From Acridotheres tristis (lineage: Eukaryota > Chordata > Aves > Passeriformes > Sturnidae): a stretch of 64,000 nt of DNA. The notes beneath the pieces were generated by a model, which worked only from the letters and a program-made list of their open reading frames with translations, was not told the origin of the DNA and ran no database searches. Shown here in pieces: positions 13,780-26,300 of this stretch. The stretch's first letter is position 1, and every line of letters starts with the position of its first letter. Position numbers and translations under genes: made by a program. The stretch lies in NCBI GenBank assembly GCA_037013685.1, contig CM072899.1, positions 8,970,479 to 9,034,478 of the forward strand, given 5' to 3'.

Positions 13780-14340
13780 GCGGGGGGACGGGGAGGGGCG
13801 GGGGGCTGGTGTCGCTGTCCCCGCCCGCTGTCCCCGCCCCGCGGTGACGCAGCGCCCGCCGGGCCGTTGCCGTGGTGACGCGGGGCCGGGCGGGCCGGGG
13901 CGATGGCGGCGGCGGAGGTGCCGGCCGAGGGGCCCCCGCTGCCCGGCCCGCCGGGGGGCCGCCCGCGGCCCGTCTGCTCCCGCCCCTACTTCCTCGTCCT
14001 CATGGTCTTCGCGCACCTCTACGTCCTCAACGTCCTGGGGCTGCTGCTCTTCGTGCACCTCAGCGCCGGCGAGCCCGGCGGGCCACCCGCCACCCCCCCG
14101 CCGCCGCCGCCGCCACCCGCCCGCGCCCTCCCGCGCCTTGAGGGCATCAAGGCAAGGCCGCGACCGGGGGCCGGGGCCGGGGCTGCTGACGGCTGAGCGC
14201 TGACCGCTGCTCTCCCCTCCCCGCAGGTGGGCCACACGCAGCGGGTGGAGCTGGTGCCCGGCAGGGCCCACGCTGTGCGCACCCTCAGCCTCAAGCCGCT
14301 CCTGTTCGGTGAGTACCGGCCTCGCCGGGGCAGCTGCTGC
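13780..14340 (+). promoter_or_regulatory. CpG-rich promoter and first exon of P4HTM
   Basis: A dense CpG segment begins abruptly after an AT-containing region and covers the P4HTM start codon and first intron. It holds two TGACGC half sites (near 13844 and 13875) and GGGGCGGGG-type Sp1-like motifs near 13790-13800. There is no TATA box. This is the usual architecture of a broadly expressed gene. The transcription start itself cannot be placed from sequence. Confidence 0.6.
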
Positions 14341-17300
14341 CGGTAACGGGGAGGTTTCCGCCCTAGCGGCGGAGCGGAGGGTGTGTGTGTGTGTCTGTCT
14401 GTCTGTCTGTCTGACACCCGCCGCTGTCTTACACCCACTCGGGGGAAAATGACTTCCCGCGTGTTGGCATTACCTCCCTGTGCTGCTGTTCCCTGGGGCT
14501 GCGTTAAATAGAGTGTGGTATCGTTTAAGGTATGTTGATGCAAAATTCGCAAGACGTTACGTATTCTGGATGGCCCACTTTGAAGAATTCGGAATGTTAA
14601 CCTTTCCAGGTGTGTCAGGTTCTCTGTAAAATGCTAGGAATGGACAGCGGATCACTGGCAAGAATCTTGAAGAAGCTGCTCAGTATAAGGAAAGGACAAG
14701 AGATACCCAAACTTCCGTTAATAAATTATGAAAAAGCCATTTCGTATTGATGCTTCAGCAGTGAGGAAATGAGTAACAGGAGAATTGATAGATTTAAAGT
14801 CTTCCACCATTTTGTATCCTGTTTTAGATTTATCTTTACTTTTGGCTTCTCTGATACGCAACCAAACAACATCGCATTTCAGATGTTTTTAGATCTTTAC
14901 CTTTCTGTAATGTTTTGCTGTCACTGGTCAAGTCTCACTAATTGAACTCTGTGTTCTGGAAAGCCACTGACCATAAGCTAAACAATTTGAGGGAGGAATC
15001 AATCATTATGAAATTCCTACTCTTGCTAAGTCAGAGGAGACCTGTTGTTTCTGAAAAGACAGCTTTCTCAATAATATAAATAGAGGGATTTTTTCTGTTT
15101 CCAAATAGATTGTATACACTGAAAACCTCACCATTAATTTCTTAGTGGATTTCTGTCTGACATTCACTAAACAGACACACCAACCTGGAGCTGATAACCC
15201 CACAGCATCACAAAACTAATGTCATTACCAGAGCCATGGTCTGAGGCAATTGCTCTGGTTTTCACTCAGGAAAACTCTTGTTTCCTCTTTCCCTGCCTTT
15301 TTAGTACCACTGAAGTGAAACAGTTGGTCCTGGCCTGCAAGGAAGGTGCTGAAAATGGTAAAAGGCAGGTTTGTCCTGGCAGCAGTAATCCTGCAATTTT
15401 TAGCTTCTTGTTCCAGCACCTCCATTGGTTTTAAGAGAAGCTTTGCTCCCTGAGGATGTCATCACAAACAGTGACAGACATTCAGCATTTGAGATGCCAC
15501 AAAGTCTGTTCTCCTTTGTCCTTTGATAAGAAGTCCCTTATTTAGAAACTGCAAGTTACAAGACGGTTCTTATCTCCCAGATGAACCTGCCAGGAGCCAG
15601 CTCTGACTTTAAAAGACTTCCAGAGACTTCTCTATCTATGCAAGCTGTACCAATCTAATTCAACTGGTTTAAAAAAACTTAATTCATTGCATCTCTGTTG
15701 CTTAAATTGGTGGAAGTGTGTATTTAACTTGGTTGTGTTTGATGAATACAGAAGCCCTTAGCAAAGACTCTTGAGTTTTTGGAGATTTAACACTAAATGC
15801 TGCAGCATACAAGAGCAAATTTAAGGAAACAGTGCCTGGTCTGTCATCTATTTTCTTCCAGCAGAGCAGGCTGCAGTGGGACCACAGCAGCAGACACTCA
15901 TGAATGATTTAATGTGTTCTCTGGGCTTCAGAACATGGTCTGGGCACCGTAGGGAAACTTTAGGTTTGGCCTTTAATTGTGGGTAAGTCACATCTGCATG
16001 GAACCCCAAGCGTATTTTATGGAGCTATAAAAAAATCCCTGCCCTATTTTTCCCCCCCTCTGGCTACAAGGCATCATTTCTAGAGCTTGTAAGTCAAGAC
16101 CATCTGTGCAGTTTTCAGTTGGAAAACACTACTAATCAAATAGCCCTACTAATGGAAAACAAATCAGACAAAGCCTTTTCAACCTTCAGAGCTTTTATGT
16201 GTTCTGTTTTCCAAACGCGGTCTGTTGAGAAGATGCTGCCATTGCAGGGACCACCTGACAGCAGATTCTGTGGATTGGGCAGCAGTTTCTAAGACAGTGG
16301 GCAGGAATAAAGATAGGAAATTTGGCTGTGTTTTTCTTCTGAGCCTCAGGGAAGAGAAGTAATCACTGCACAAATGTCAGGGCGCAGCTGAATTGCAGCG
16401 TGTGTGTCTGAGCGCTTGTTTCAGCCCACAGCAGTGTGAGGAGGAGCCCGCAGCGTGGGTTGTTGGTGTTCCTTGTGAACACGGGGAGGCAATGTGTCTC
16501 CAGCAGACCGGCTGTCTCTGAACGGCCAACGCTGCAGCATCACCAACAAGGCAGAAAGTATTCCTCCCAAAGGCTGTTTTTTCCGCTTGGTTTTTTGGGG
16601 GTTTTTTTTGGTTTATTTTTTCGTTTGTTTTTTTGTTTTTTTTATTTCGGCCACAAGTTTAAACCAATATAAAAACTTTCCATGGACAGTGCTTTGCTAG
16701 GCAGTAGAAATCCGACTTGTTTCCTCATTTGGGGATTTGCTGTTTTCTGCTCTGTGGTCTGGAGCACAGTATGTACCCCTCCAGGGTGTGACAGTCCTGC
16801 TTGAGTGAGAGAGTGAGCTGCAGAGAACTTGGTGAGACTGAGATTTCCCATATTTTCTATCTTCTTCGTGTACAGGTGGAAGGCCAGGCAGCTGTGGAAG
16901 GTTCCTCCCCTGCTCCCGTATCAAAACTGCAATATCCTACTGTGCTGGGGCTGGGACTCACCTCCCAGTCCCGAGCAAAGCTGCTGTTCACCAAAGCAGA
17001 ACTTTGAACAGCTGATGTCTCATTCAAGCTCTGCTTTTCTCAAGGTTCTTGTGATATCCCAAATTACCAGAATCTTGTGATCCACACTGAATTTCTGATG
17101 TTGAAAAATAGTTTTCCCTGTTATGTAGAAAACCTCAGCTATCTGCTCTGTGCCTTTCCTGCTTGAGAATGGCTGTTTCCTTTTGCGTGTGTGGATGCTC
17201 ATCAACTCTCAGTGCAGGAAGCTGAAAGGACAGCCTGACTCGAGCAGAGTTCAGCATGCAGTTTTTAAGGGGCTGGGCATAGTTGGGGTGGGTTCCTCTT

Positions 17301-20300
17301 CCCATTAATTTACCTCAGGCTGTTCAAGAGTAAAGTATTTGCTCCGTTACATAAAAAGTATCACTTCACAGTCAGGGAGACTTTCATGTAATCTCTGGAC
17401 AGAAAGCAAGCAGGCACTTGTACAACATCAATGTCTCAGGGTCAAATAATGAATCTGAAATACCAGCTCTGATAATGACAACTAGAAGGAACTATTATTA
17501 AAGGTTTCTTCTAGTTTGTCCTCACCTGCATAGTTAAGTTTGGTTGTGATACTGGATCCTACACAAAGCTGAACATAGCACGTCCTGGATCTGCAGAGCC
17601 TTGTGAGAGGAACATGCCAAACCTGCATCCTTAAACTCCGTCTTGGTAAAACAATGATCTGTAGTGAAGCCCTATCTGTGCACTATGACTGCTTCAAAAC
17701 ACCTAGAAATATGACTGTACATCTCCAAAACACCAACTGCCAGGGAAAGGAGTTTTCTAGCCATAGGGAAGGGAGCAGTTTCTTTTTGCTGGAATTGAGA
17801 TTTTTCAGACCTTCCATCCCACCTGTTCAGGGCAGCGGTGATGTTTCCACCTCCGCACTGCCTGGTGCAGGTTCCTGTTCCTCTTCTGCCAGGCATAGGC
17901 CTTGTTCACCACCACTTTGTCACTCTGTACTTCACCACTTACAACGAAGACCCCTGCCTGAGTGCCTCTCATGATGTTGTGGGCACAGGTGGCATCTATG
18001 TCCAGCCACTGCTGGAGCCTGGCAGGGATTTCAGTTCTGAGGAGCGGGCCATGCTTCAGCACCTCCACCTTGGAGGGGTCCAGGTCGAAGTCCGAGATAG
18101 TGGTGGTGGTGTTCTTCCTCAGGATTCGGATTTTCACTGCTGCAGGGGTTGGAAAAAGAGCTGTGAGTTCTATTTACTCTTTATAGCTCTTACAGAGCCA
18201 GCCCAATGCTTCTCTGCTGTCTCTGTATTGTGGGGAGGTATCTGTCCAAGCTTTTGCAATTGCAGTGAACTTGTAAAAGTTCTCATTTGAGGTTAGTTTA
18301 CAGTATCGAACACTGTTCTTAGAATCACAGAATTATTTAGGTTGGAAAATACCTCAAAGATCAAGTTCAACTACTGACCCAGTACTGCCCAGTTCACCAC
18401 TAAACCATGTCTTCCAGTGCCACATTTACATGTCTTTCAAAAACCTTCAGGGATGCTGACTCAAGCCCTTCCCTAGGCAGCCTGTTCCAGTGCTGGGTAA
18501 TTATTTTGGTGAAGAAATATTTCTTATTACCCAATCTGAACCTCTCCCTTGCAACTTGAAGCCATTTCCTCTTCTTGTTACCTGGGAGAAAAGACCTCCT
18601 TCTCAATCCTTCTCAATTCTCAATCTCAATTTCCCTCCTAAGAGCGGTAAAGATGTATCAGCACCACTGCAGAAACTGGAGGAATCATGGACACAAGCAA
18701 GCAGATGTATCAAAGTCCTGGTCGTGTGCAAATTACTTTACTTTTCTCTGAGCAGGGATTTCAGGAAGTGGCATGACTGACAGCTGCTCAGGATTTGCAA
18801 TCTTTTTTCTTTTATTGGAAAATATCTTCATTTTTCTATATGTGTGCCTGAATTCAGGACATTACCTTGAAAACTCCTGCTATCTGATTGAGCAGAGCCA
18901 GTGCTGCTGCTTGCTTGGGCTAGGAGAGGGAGAGTCACAATACTAGAACAACACTATTAAAGTTTGAAATAGCTGGTGTGGAATTTGCTAAAAATTCTTA
19001 TAGACATTGAGTGAAATGTTTGTTTGCAAGGGAAAACCAGACTACTGCTTGTTTTTAGCAGTCACAGCCCAAAACCAAATCAGAGCCCACAGAAATAAAT
19101 CAGGTCTTTACTTTCAGTGCTGCCAGGACCTAGGTCCTCCTGCTACCTCACAGGTAAGGTGGAAACTGAAAATCCCTGGGATCTGCTGTAAAAGCTGCAG
19201 TTTCTCCAGGTCACTGTGTTATAGCAAAGCTATTTTCTGTCCATGCCACTGCCTGGCTGCTGGAGGGAATGGCAGTAACTGGGAGGAGGAGGAGGGTACT
19301 CACCAAAATCATTTGCACAGAGGCTTTCTAGGATCTCCCTGGCAGTGCTGGCCTCCTCAAGCTCACAGTCCTTGCAGCTGGCTCGGGGCACTGCTGCAAG
19401 AGAAATTAGGTTACAACACCCTTGTCATGCTTCACTGGAAGAGGGAAAATGAAATTTTTAGATCTGCAAGTGGTGGGTTGCTGTTTCTTAGTGTAGCTTC
19501 TTCTTGAGCTACCCTGGCCCTAGAGAGATACCTCAGACAGGCAGGGTGGGAAATGTTAGACTCTCCTTCCTGTGGCTGGGGCAGACGCTGCTTGTCATGC
19601 TTTGTTCTGGCCTCTGTGTGTTACTGCATGTTAAAGCAGCAGTGAAAATGCTTAATGAAGATCTCCTAATTTGGATAAAACAGCAAAGTTTCCAGTGGTA
19701 TAGCCAGACTCATCCAGTAATGCTGAAATGATTTTGAAATGTCTGTTCTCCCCTTAACTGCTCTTGAATCTCCCCCAGTGTTCATCAGTATCTGGGTGTT
19801 AATTGAGTCTTTCAGACAGACTTTTTTCCTGTGTAACTCATGTCCTCATGTCCTTTCATGGTTTCTAATGTTTAGAGAGAAGGCTTGCAAAACATTTCTT
19901 TTTGCATGTTTTCAAGCCCTAGACGCAGCTGAAAGATCGGGGCTGCAGCTCCATAGCTCCACTGAGGCACATCTCGCTGCTGGGAGTCCGCACTCCGTGA
20001 GCTCTCCCACTGTGCCTGGGCCGGAGGCTTTGCAGCCTTTCCTTCCCCCTGCCCCAAACCCTGCGGGGTCTGATGGCACCCAGGGAGCTAATGAATACAG
20101 CAGAGAGAGGAACAAGCCACAGTCAATGTTATGCTAATTTTCTAGACACAGTTCCCAGAGAGAACAAAACTAGAATTTGTAATTTTTTTTTTTTAATACA
20201 GCTTAAAACCAGAAATATACAGAATAGAAACAAGTCATAGGATCATCCTTTTGAGCTTTCAGTGTTACATAAGGGAAAATATATGAAGAAAAAACCTCTT

Positions 20301-23300
20301 ACTTCTCCTGCTTGAGGAATTTTCATCCATGGAGACTGCTGCAATGCACAGCTCATGATCTGCAGGGAACTTGTTGCAGTTCAGGATTTCAGGCCAGGGA
20401 TAGCCGTAACAAGCCATGACGGGCGCACAGCTTCTCTTGACGGCTTCACAGAGGCTGCGGCAGGGATAGATGAGCCTGGGGAGGGGATGAGTGTTCAGCA
20501 CCTCCGTGTGCCTGGCAGGAGGCTGAGGGTCGAGCCCTAGCACCACTGGTTAGCAGGCAATCTGGGGATCTTGGACTTTTTTTGGAACATTCATGTCCAG
20601 AAGCAAGCAAGGAATTTCTGAGGACAGGAGGGATGAGGCAAGCTGCCAGAAGCCCTTCACCTCCTTAGGGATCTTCTCTAGTTGTGCATAGACTGCTTAC
20701 CTTTACAGGTGCCTGATTACACACTAAATTTCCTTAGCAGCTCTGTACTTTAAGAGCTGCACCTCAGAACTGGGTATTTCTTTCTGCTGCTAGAACTGTT
20801 GGGAAACACTTAGGAAATTGAGAAACTCTGTATTCAGGGCAGGAGCTGGAGTGAGGGGCTGCACGGGAGGTGGGAGGTGAAGCCTGTGTGTGCCAGCAGC
20901 TACTGCAGTGTATGAGGGGCTGGCCAAGGCATGTGGCAGCAGTGCCTGGGGTGAGAGAGCAGAAGAATCCCAAAGAGGGAACATATTTCACTGTGATATA
21001 AAATGATCATGTTTCGCTTTCAGAGGGATGTTCCCTGCTGAGTAATCCAATTGTCCCTTGCCAAGAGCACCAGCATTACTTTTTGGGGACTGCTCGGCTC
21101 ACACTGAACACATTTTCTCTCAGGAGGCACATGTAGTTGTGCTCCTGCAGGGAGTTAACTGAACTAGCTGAAATAACTCATAAAAGCATCTTACCTGTCC
21201 AAGCAGATCGGTGCAAAGAGGGAGCAGAGGAAAATCCTAGCGTCTGGGTGGCATTCCCTGGCCAGCAAGGGCAGCCAGCTGGAAGACTGCTGGATGACTT
21301 CTGTCATGGTCTCATGCTCCAGCAGGTTGGGAATCCTCATCTCAGAGTAGCCAATATCGTAGCACAGGGCCATGTGGTGTGGGATGGGCATGCAGCTGGA
21401 GGATCTCCTCAGGTAGCTCGCCCAGGCACCTGGAGAGCCCCAGAGCAGCAGGCGTGCCAGGAGACCCAGGAGCCACGGGCCACCCAACCTCGAGGGGTGC
21501 CTGCGAGGGGACGTGACCATGCTTGGAGCAAGTGAACCGACAGCACACCCCGGACTGAGCTGCTCCTGACTGTGGAATGCCTTTTATAGCCTACGAGCCA
21601 CCTCTTTGTCAATCCATCCTCATTAAGTTCGGCCCTTTCAGAGCCCTCATGGGGAAGACAATGCTCCAATTTTCATTTGCCAGCGGCCCCGATTGTTTGT
21701 ATTTTAGCAGGGGTTTGGCTTAGATCAGCAGGTGTGGAAATGAGGGCAGTTGGGGAGGGATGAATGACTTGGCCCATGTGTCTTGGGGCTCTTTCAGCCA
21801 AGATTGAATCTCTGTTTGACACCAGTGCTCCAACCCATCCCCTTTCTCTTGCTCCAGGATTAGTCATTATTTCATAAACCCTAATGTTTTCCTCTCTTTT
21901 GTTTTTTGTAAAAGCAATCAAGTGTTGCTTAAAGTCAATTAGGAGGCATTTGTTTAGCTGGATCTATTGTTGGGCAGGCAGGGAGATAGGATGGTCTCAC
22001 AGCCACAAGTTAACTGTTTCATAGAGCTGGGGGCAGAGAGGAACTAATTTACAGCTGTGGAGCCAAGTTGTTTGCAGATGGGATTGGCAGCACTCAGCTG
22101 GAAACCCCCTCACCTTGCAACCTGCATAAGCACATGCTTTCCAATTAACAGAATTCCTACTTCAGTCTGAAATCCCGTTACTACCACTGAAGAGTGGAAT
22201 TGTCCTTCCTACAGCACGTAATTAAGGTTCCATAAGCCATCATTATTGTAGCCCAGTTTGAGGAACTAGAAATACTGGGAGCGTTGATTGCCAGTGCACA
22301 ATAGTTTATTTGGACCTGGTGCTGTGCCATGAGGTTCAAACTGGTCAGTAGAAGCTCCAACTCTGAAGCATCCTCTGGCACAAGGACCCTGTGCTGCCTG
22401 TGGCGGAAATTGTTTCCTTGGAGTGTGTTACGGATACAGCTGGCTGCATTGTGTTCCTGGGGCTTCCCAGGAACAGCTCATTTTCTACAGAGCTGGTTCT
22501 GGTCTATGCTTAGCAGGAAGCCAACTGTTTATTGACAGCTTGAGACGATAGGGTTGATTTCAGGTCATGAAAGTAATTAATTTTTTCCCTCCATTTGAGG
22601 ATTGCTGCTGTAGTTGATCTATAATGTGTCCTTGGCACATACCTGCAGAAGCTCTAGGGAGCTGCAATTTGGAGAGCAGGACCTTAGGTCTAGGAGCACT
22701 TAACCTGTCCTGCATTGGTGGTTTTTCTTTCCCTTTTCAAAAGTCTCAACAGCTGGTAACAAGGTCACCAACAAGGACACCCACCAGGAGGATCCTCTGA
22801 ACCTTCTGGGCCCCAGTGTAACTGTGCTCTGGAATGGGACCTTTCCAAGTGCATGCCCAGTGTACCATGCAGCTAGAAATCTCCTAGCCTCATGGCCATT
22901 AATGGATTTCTCTGCACTTTAATTTGCTTGGGATTGTGGAATTGCCTGATTGCTTCTGGGTTTGTGCTGCAAAGAAAAGCTGGAGATGCCTGGATATGAA
23001 GCCTGGCATCCTCCATGTCCAGTATTTTCCTCTTTAATATTGCATTTGAAGACCATTTTTAGTGGGGGATCAACAGAATGAGAGGGAGTAAGTTAGAATT
23101 TTTCTCCTGTTTAAGTTTCATAATAGAGCACTGTGCTGTGATTTCCTGAAAGGGATTTGGTTTTGTGCAAAGTGCCATCCTCTCCACGTGAGAGCAAGGA
23201 CGTCTGAAACCCTGGCCATCACCACTGCCCACTGTAAAGATTTTTGGCTTCCTTTCCAGTAAAGCAGCAGTTCCCAGACTGTGATCCACATGGCACCTTT

Positions 23301-26300
23301 GAAATGGTAATATGCAGTGATATGCACGTGTTTGTTCACTCCTTTGTCTATTGTGGTATCTGTGAGAGAGTTTAAGGGCTTGACCCCAGGATCCAAACAT
23401 TTAGGAACTGCTGCTGTAAAAATACCTGCCTCCAGCAGCTCAGGTGTGTGGTGTATGCTCTTTGAGAGCCCTTCTGATAGAAGGGTGGATATTTTTGAAT
23501 GTCCCAAACTTAGACAGTTCCTAAATTTCCCCCCTATCTCTTTTGTTATTTTTTCCTGAGTCTCCTGCCACAATCATAGGATCCCACTGTAACAGTTCCT
23601 CAGTCTCTGTTGCTGCTCACACTTTTGCTGCAGAAATCCCTGACTTCCTGACAGAGGAGGAGTGCAAGCTCATTGTCCACCTGGCAAAGCTAAAGGGGCT
23701 ACAGAAGAGCCAGATCCTGCCAACAGAGGACTATGAGGAAGCCATGGAAATGATTGAAATCAGCCAGATGGACATTTTCAATCTGCTGGATCACAATCAG
23801 GATGGGCTGCTGCAGCTCAAAGAGGTAGAGTGTGGGACAGACTGGGGAAGATTTGCTGGGGCCCCTCTGGCAGATCCCCTCATCAAGTGTTACTTGATGT
23901 GCTTGGTTACTCATGTGCTTGGGTGGGGTCAGACCCCAGGATATACTGATCACAATTTGCTTAATTTTATGCCTCAAAATTTCTGCTGGCCTTCAGAATG
24001 GCAGTTTTTGGGGCAATGTGCAGCAGTTGTCATGCTATTGGGAGGCAGCAACAGTCCTTGGCAGGACTGTGTGTTTTCAATATTCTGGATAAAATGTTCC
24101 TGATGCTGTGGGTCGTTGCCTCTTGCTGTGTGTCCTGGGAAGTGAGTTTGTCACGTAGGCCCTGCTTTGTGCTGCTTGTGGGGAACTTACTTTGTGAATT
24201 CAAGAGGCCCAGCAAAGCCATCCCTGTTGATGAGCCAAGGGGGATAATAAGCCTCTTGTCCACAGCTCTTCAGCACCTTTGCCCTGTATGGCAGGGTGCA
24301 TCAAGGCAAGTACTGACAGTTCAAGCATGTCCATCCTCAGGCTCCCATTTCAGGTGAAGATGGGAGTCTGAACCATCCTGTGCTCCACTAGTGCTGTGGA
24401 GTATGGGAAGCTGTGCCAGTGACAGCCCAGGGCAACGCTCCTTTCTCTGAAGGTGAGAGCCTGCTGAGAGCTGTTCAGGCTTCTACATCTCTCTGTACAT
24501 GTTGAAGGGAAGAATTTTGTTCCAAGACCTTAACTTGCATTCACTTAAAGACCTTAAAGCATTCACTTTTATCATCAATAGCTTTATTTTCCCTTCAAGA
24601 GAAAGCCTGTGCTCTCTCCACCTCAAGGCTGATTAACCAAGTCCCAGCAGTCATTTGCCATGACCTAAACTGGAAATAACAGTACTCATCAGCAACACTC
24701 TGTGTGTGGCTGCCAGATGATTCTCACTGCGATCGTCTTTCTGCAGAAATGTGCCAATGCCTGTCTGGCTGATGTGCTGTGAAGGAGATCCTGCCAGGCC
24801 TCATGCAGGCAATCTCTAGGTTCTCAGGAGTGCAAGAAACCAGTGCTTTTTTTTGATCCATTTGTGAATTTCAGGTGTTGACCCATACCCGACTTGGGAA
24901 CGGCAGGTGGATGACCCCCGAAAACATCCGGGAGATGTACACAGCGGTCAAAGCTGATCCTGATGGGAATGGTAAGAGCAGCTCCATGGGAACCCCTTCA
25001 CCCTCAGCACCCTGGACACCTTGCACAGCCATGTAGGGGAGAGCAAGAGCTGTGTCCCTGCCCAGGCTTTTTTTCTATAGCTGAATTCTTAGAAGGGAAG
25101 TAGCACTAGACTGCCTTAGACACCTTCTCAGGGAAGTAAATGCAGAGTAACCCTCTTACTGCAGCACTCCTGCCCCTGCATCACCACTCTAGCTAGCACC
25201 TAACTGGTACCACGGCCTGGATTTGGATCTTGCTGGAGCAGGACCAGACCACAACTCTGTACTCCCTCTCCCCTGTCAGACCTGCCTTGGCTCATCCCCT
25301 GCTGTAACAGGATCTTAGGGCTGTGCTTCTGCTCCCCTGGTCTGAGAGATCGCTCAGATTCTGACTACAGAGCTCTTGTTACCTGGGATGTAGATATTCA
25401 GACACACATTGCATGGCCGCCTGTTTTCAGAGAGACTTGCAGCAGGCCAAGAGGCCCATGTCACTGTGAGGGGAGAGTGGAATAAGTGGAGGTGAGGGTG
25501 ATCTTATCTGTCAGCGTTTGGTGCTGACCCCTCTCTCTGCCACACAACCTCTCTGTATTCCATGAGGCCACTTCTGCCCCTCCTGCTCCCGGTCTCCCAG
25601 GGGCTCCTGCTGGTCCGGACATACACTCTAACCTCTGCTGCTCTAATTAGAGTGGCCTCAATTAAGCAACACTCCATTTCCTAATCAAATTAAGTGAATG
25701 CACAGGCTCTACACACTCTCTTCCAGTGACCTGGCATTGAGAGCTGCCCAGGAGGAGCTGCTTTGCAGTTGAAGCAGTAGCAGTGTGAATGCATAAATAT
25801 CCGGAGGGCACCCTGTGCAACTCTCCTCTAGGCTGGTGGCATTCTTGGCAGGGGTATGACTGAGTCCTCAGTGGCTTTTCCACCATTCTGGACATTAACA
25901 AATGAAAGGTCCTGTTAAAGGGCTATTGGCAGGACCTTGCTTCCAGAGTGCTGCTTCCCTCTGTTGTTAGATTGGTACGTGACACTGAGAGACCAGGTCA
26001 CAACCTGGATGTGGCTGCGTCATCAAAGACTGTGGGGAGTAAGGGGAAGTGGGGATAGAGAGACACTAGGAATAATAACAGTAGATCATTTGGTCATGAC
26101 CTGAGGACATGGCACCTGAGGAACTGTCCCTGACTGACCCTTGTGGCTAGTCCTTCCTCCTGCCAGGGGGTGCTGGTGCCCAGCGAGCAGAGCTGGCATC
26201 CAGCAGCACTGGGTTTGCTGCCTGAGTGAGCTCCTCTCTCAGCCCATGGTGTGTGCTGGGCAGCCCAGGGCAGTGCACTTCATGCTGGTATCAAGGACGT

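Larger units (their letters stand above)
10053..13780 (+). other. ARIH2 3' UTR / intergenic stretch
   Basis: No protein gene is supported between the ARIH2 stop and the P4HTM CpG-rich promoter. All frames are short. Three AATAAA hexamers on the plus strand (10437, 11337, 13734) suggest that some or all of it may be alternative ARIH2 3' UTR. A pyrimidine tract lies at 12589-12621. Confidence 0.5.

Noticed and set aside
16436..16700. Short frames with a phenylalanine-rich hydrophobic stretch
   Set aside because: This is translation of a degenerate poly-T tract in P4HTM intron 2, not a membrane protein gene.
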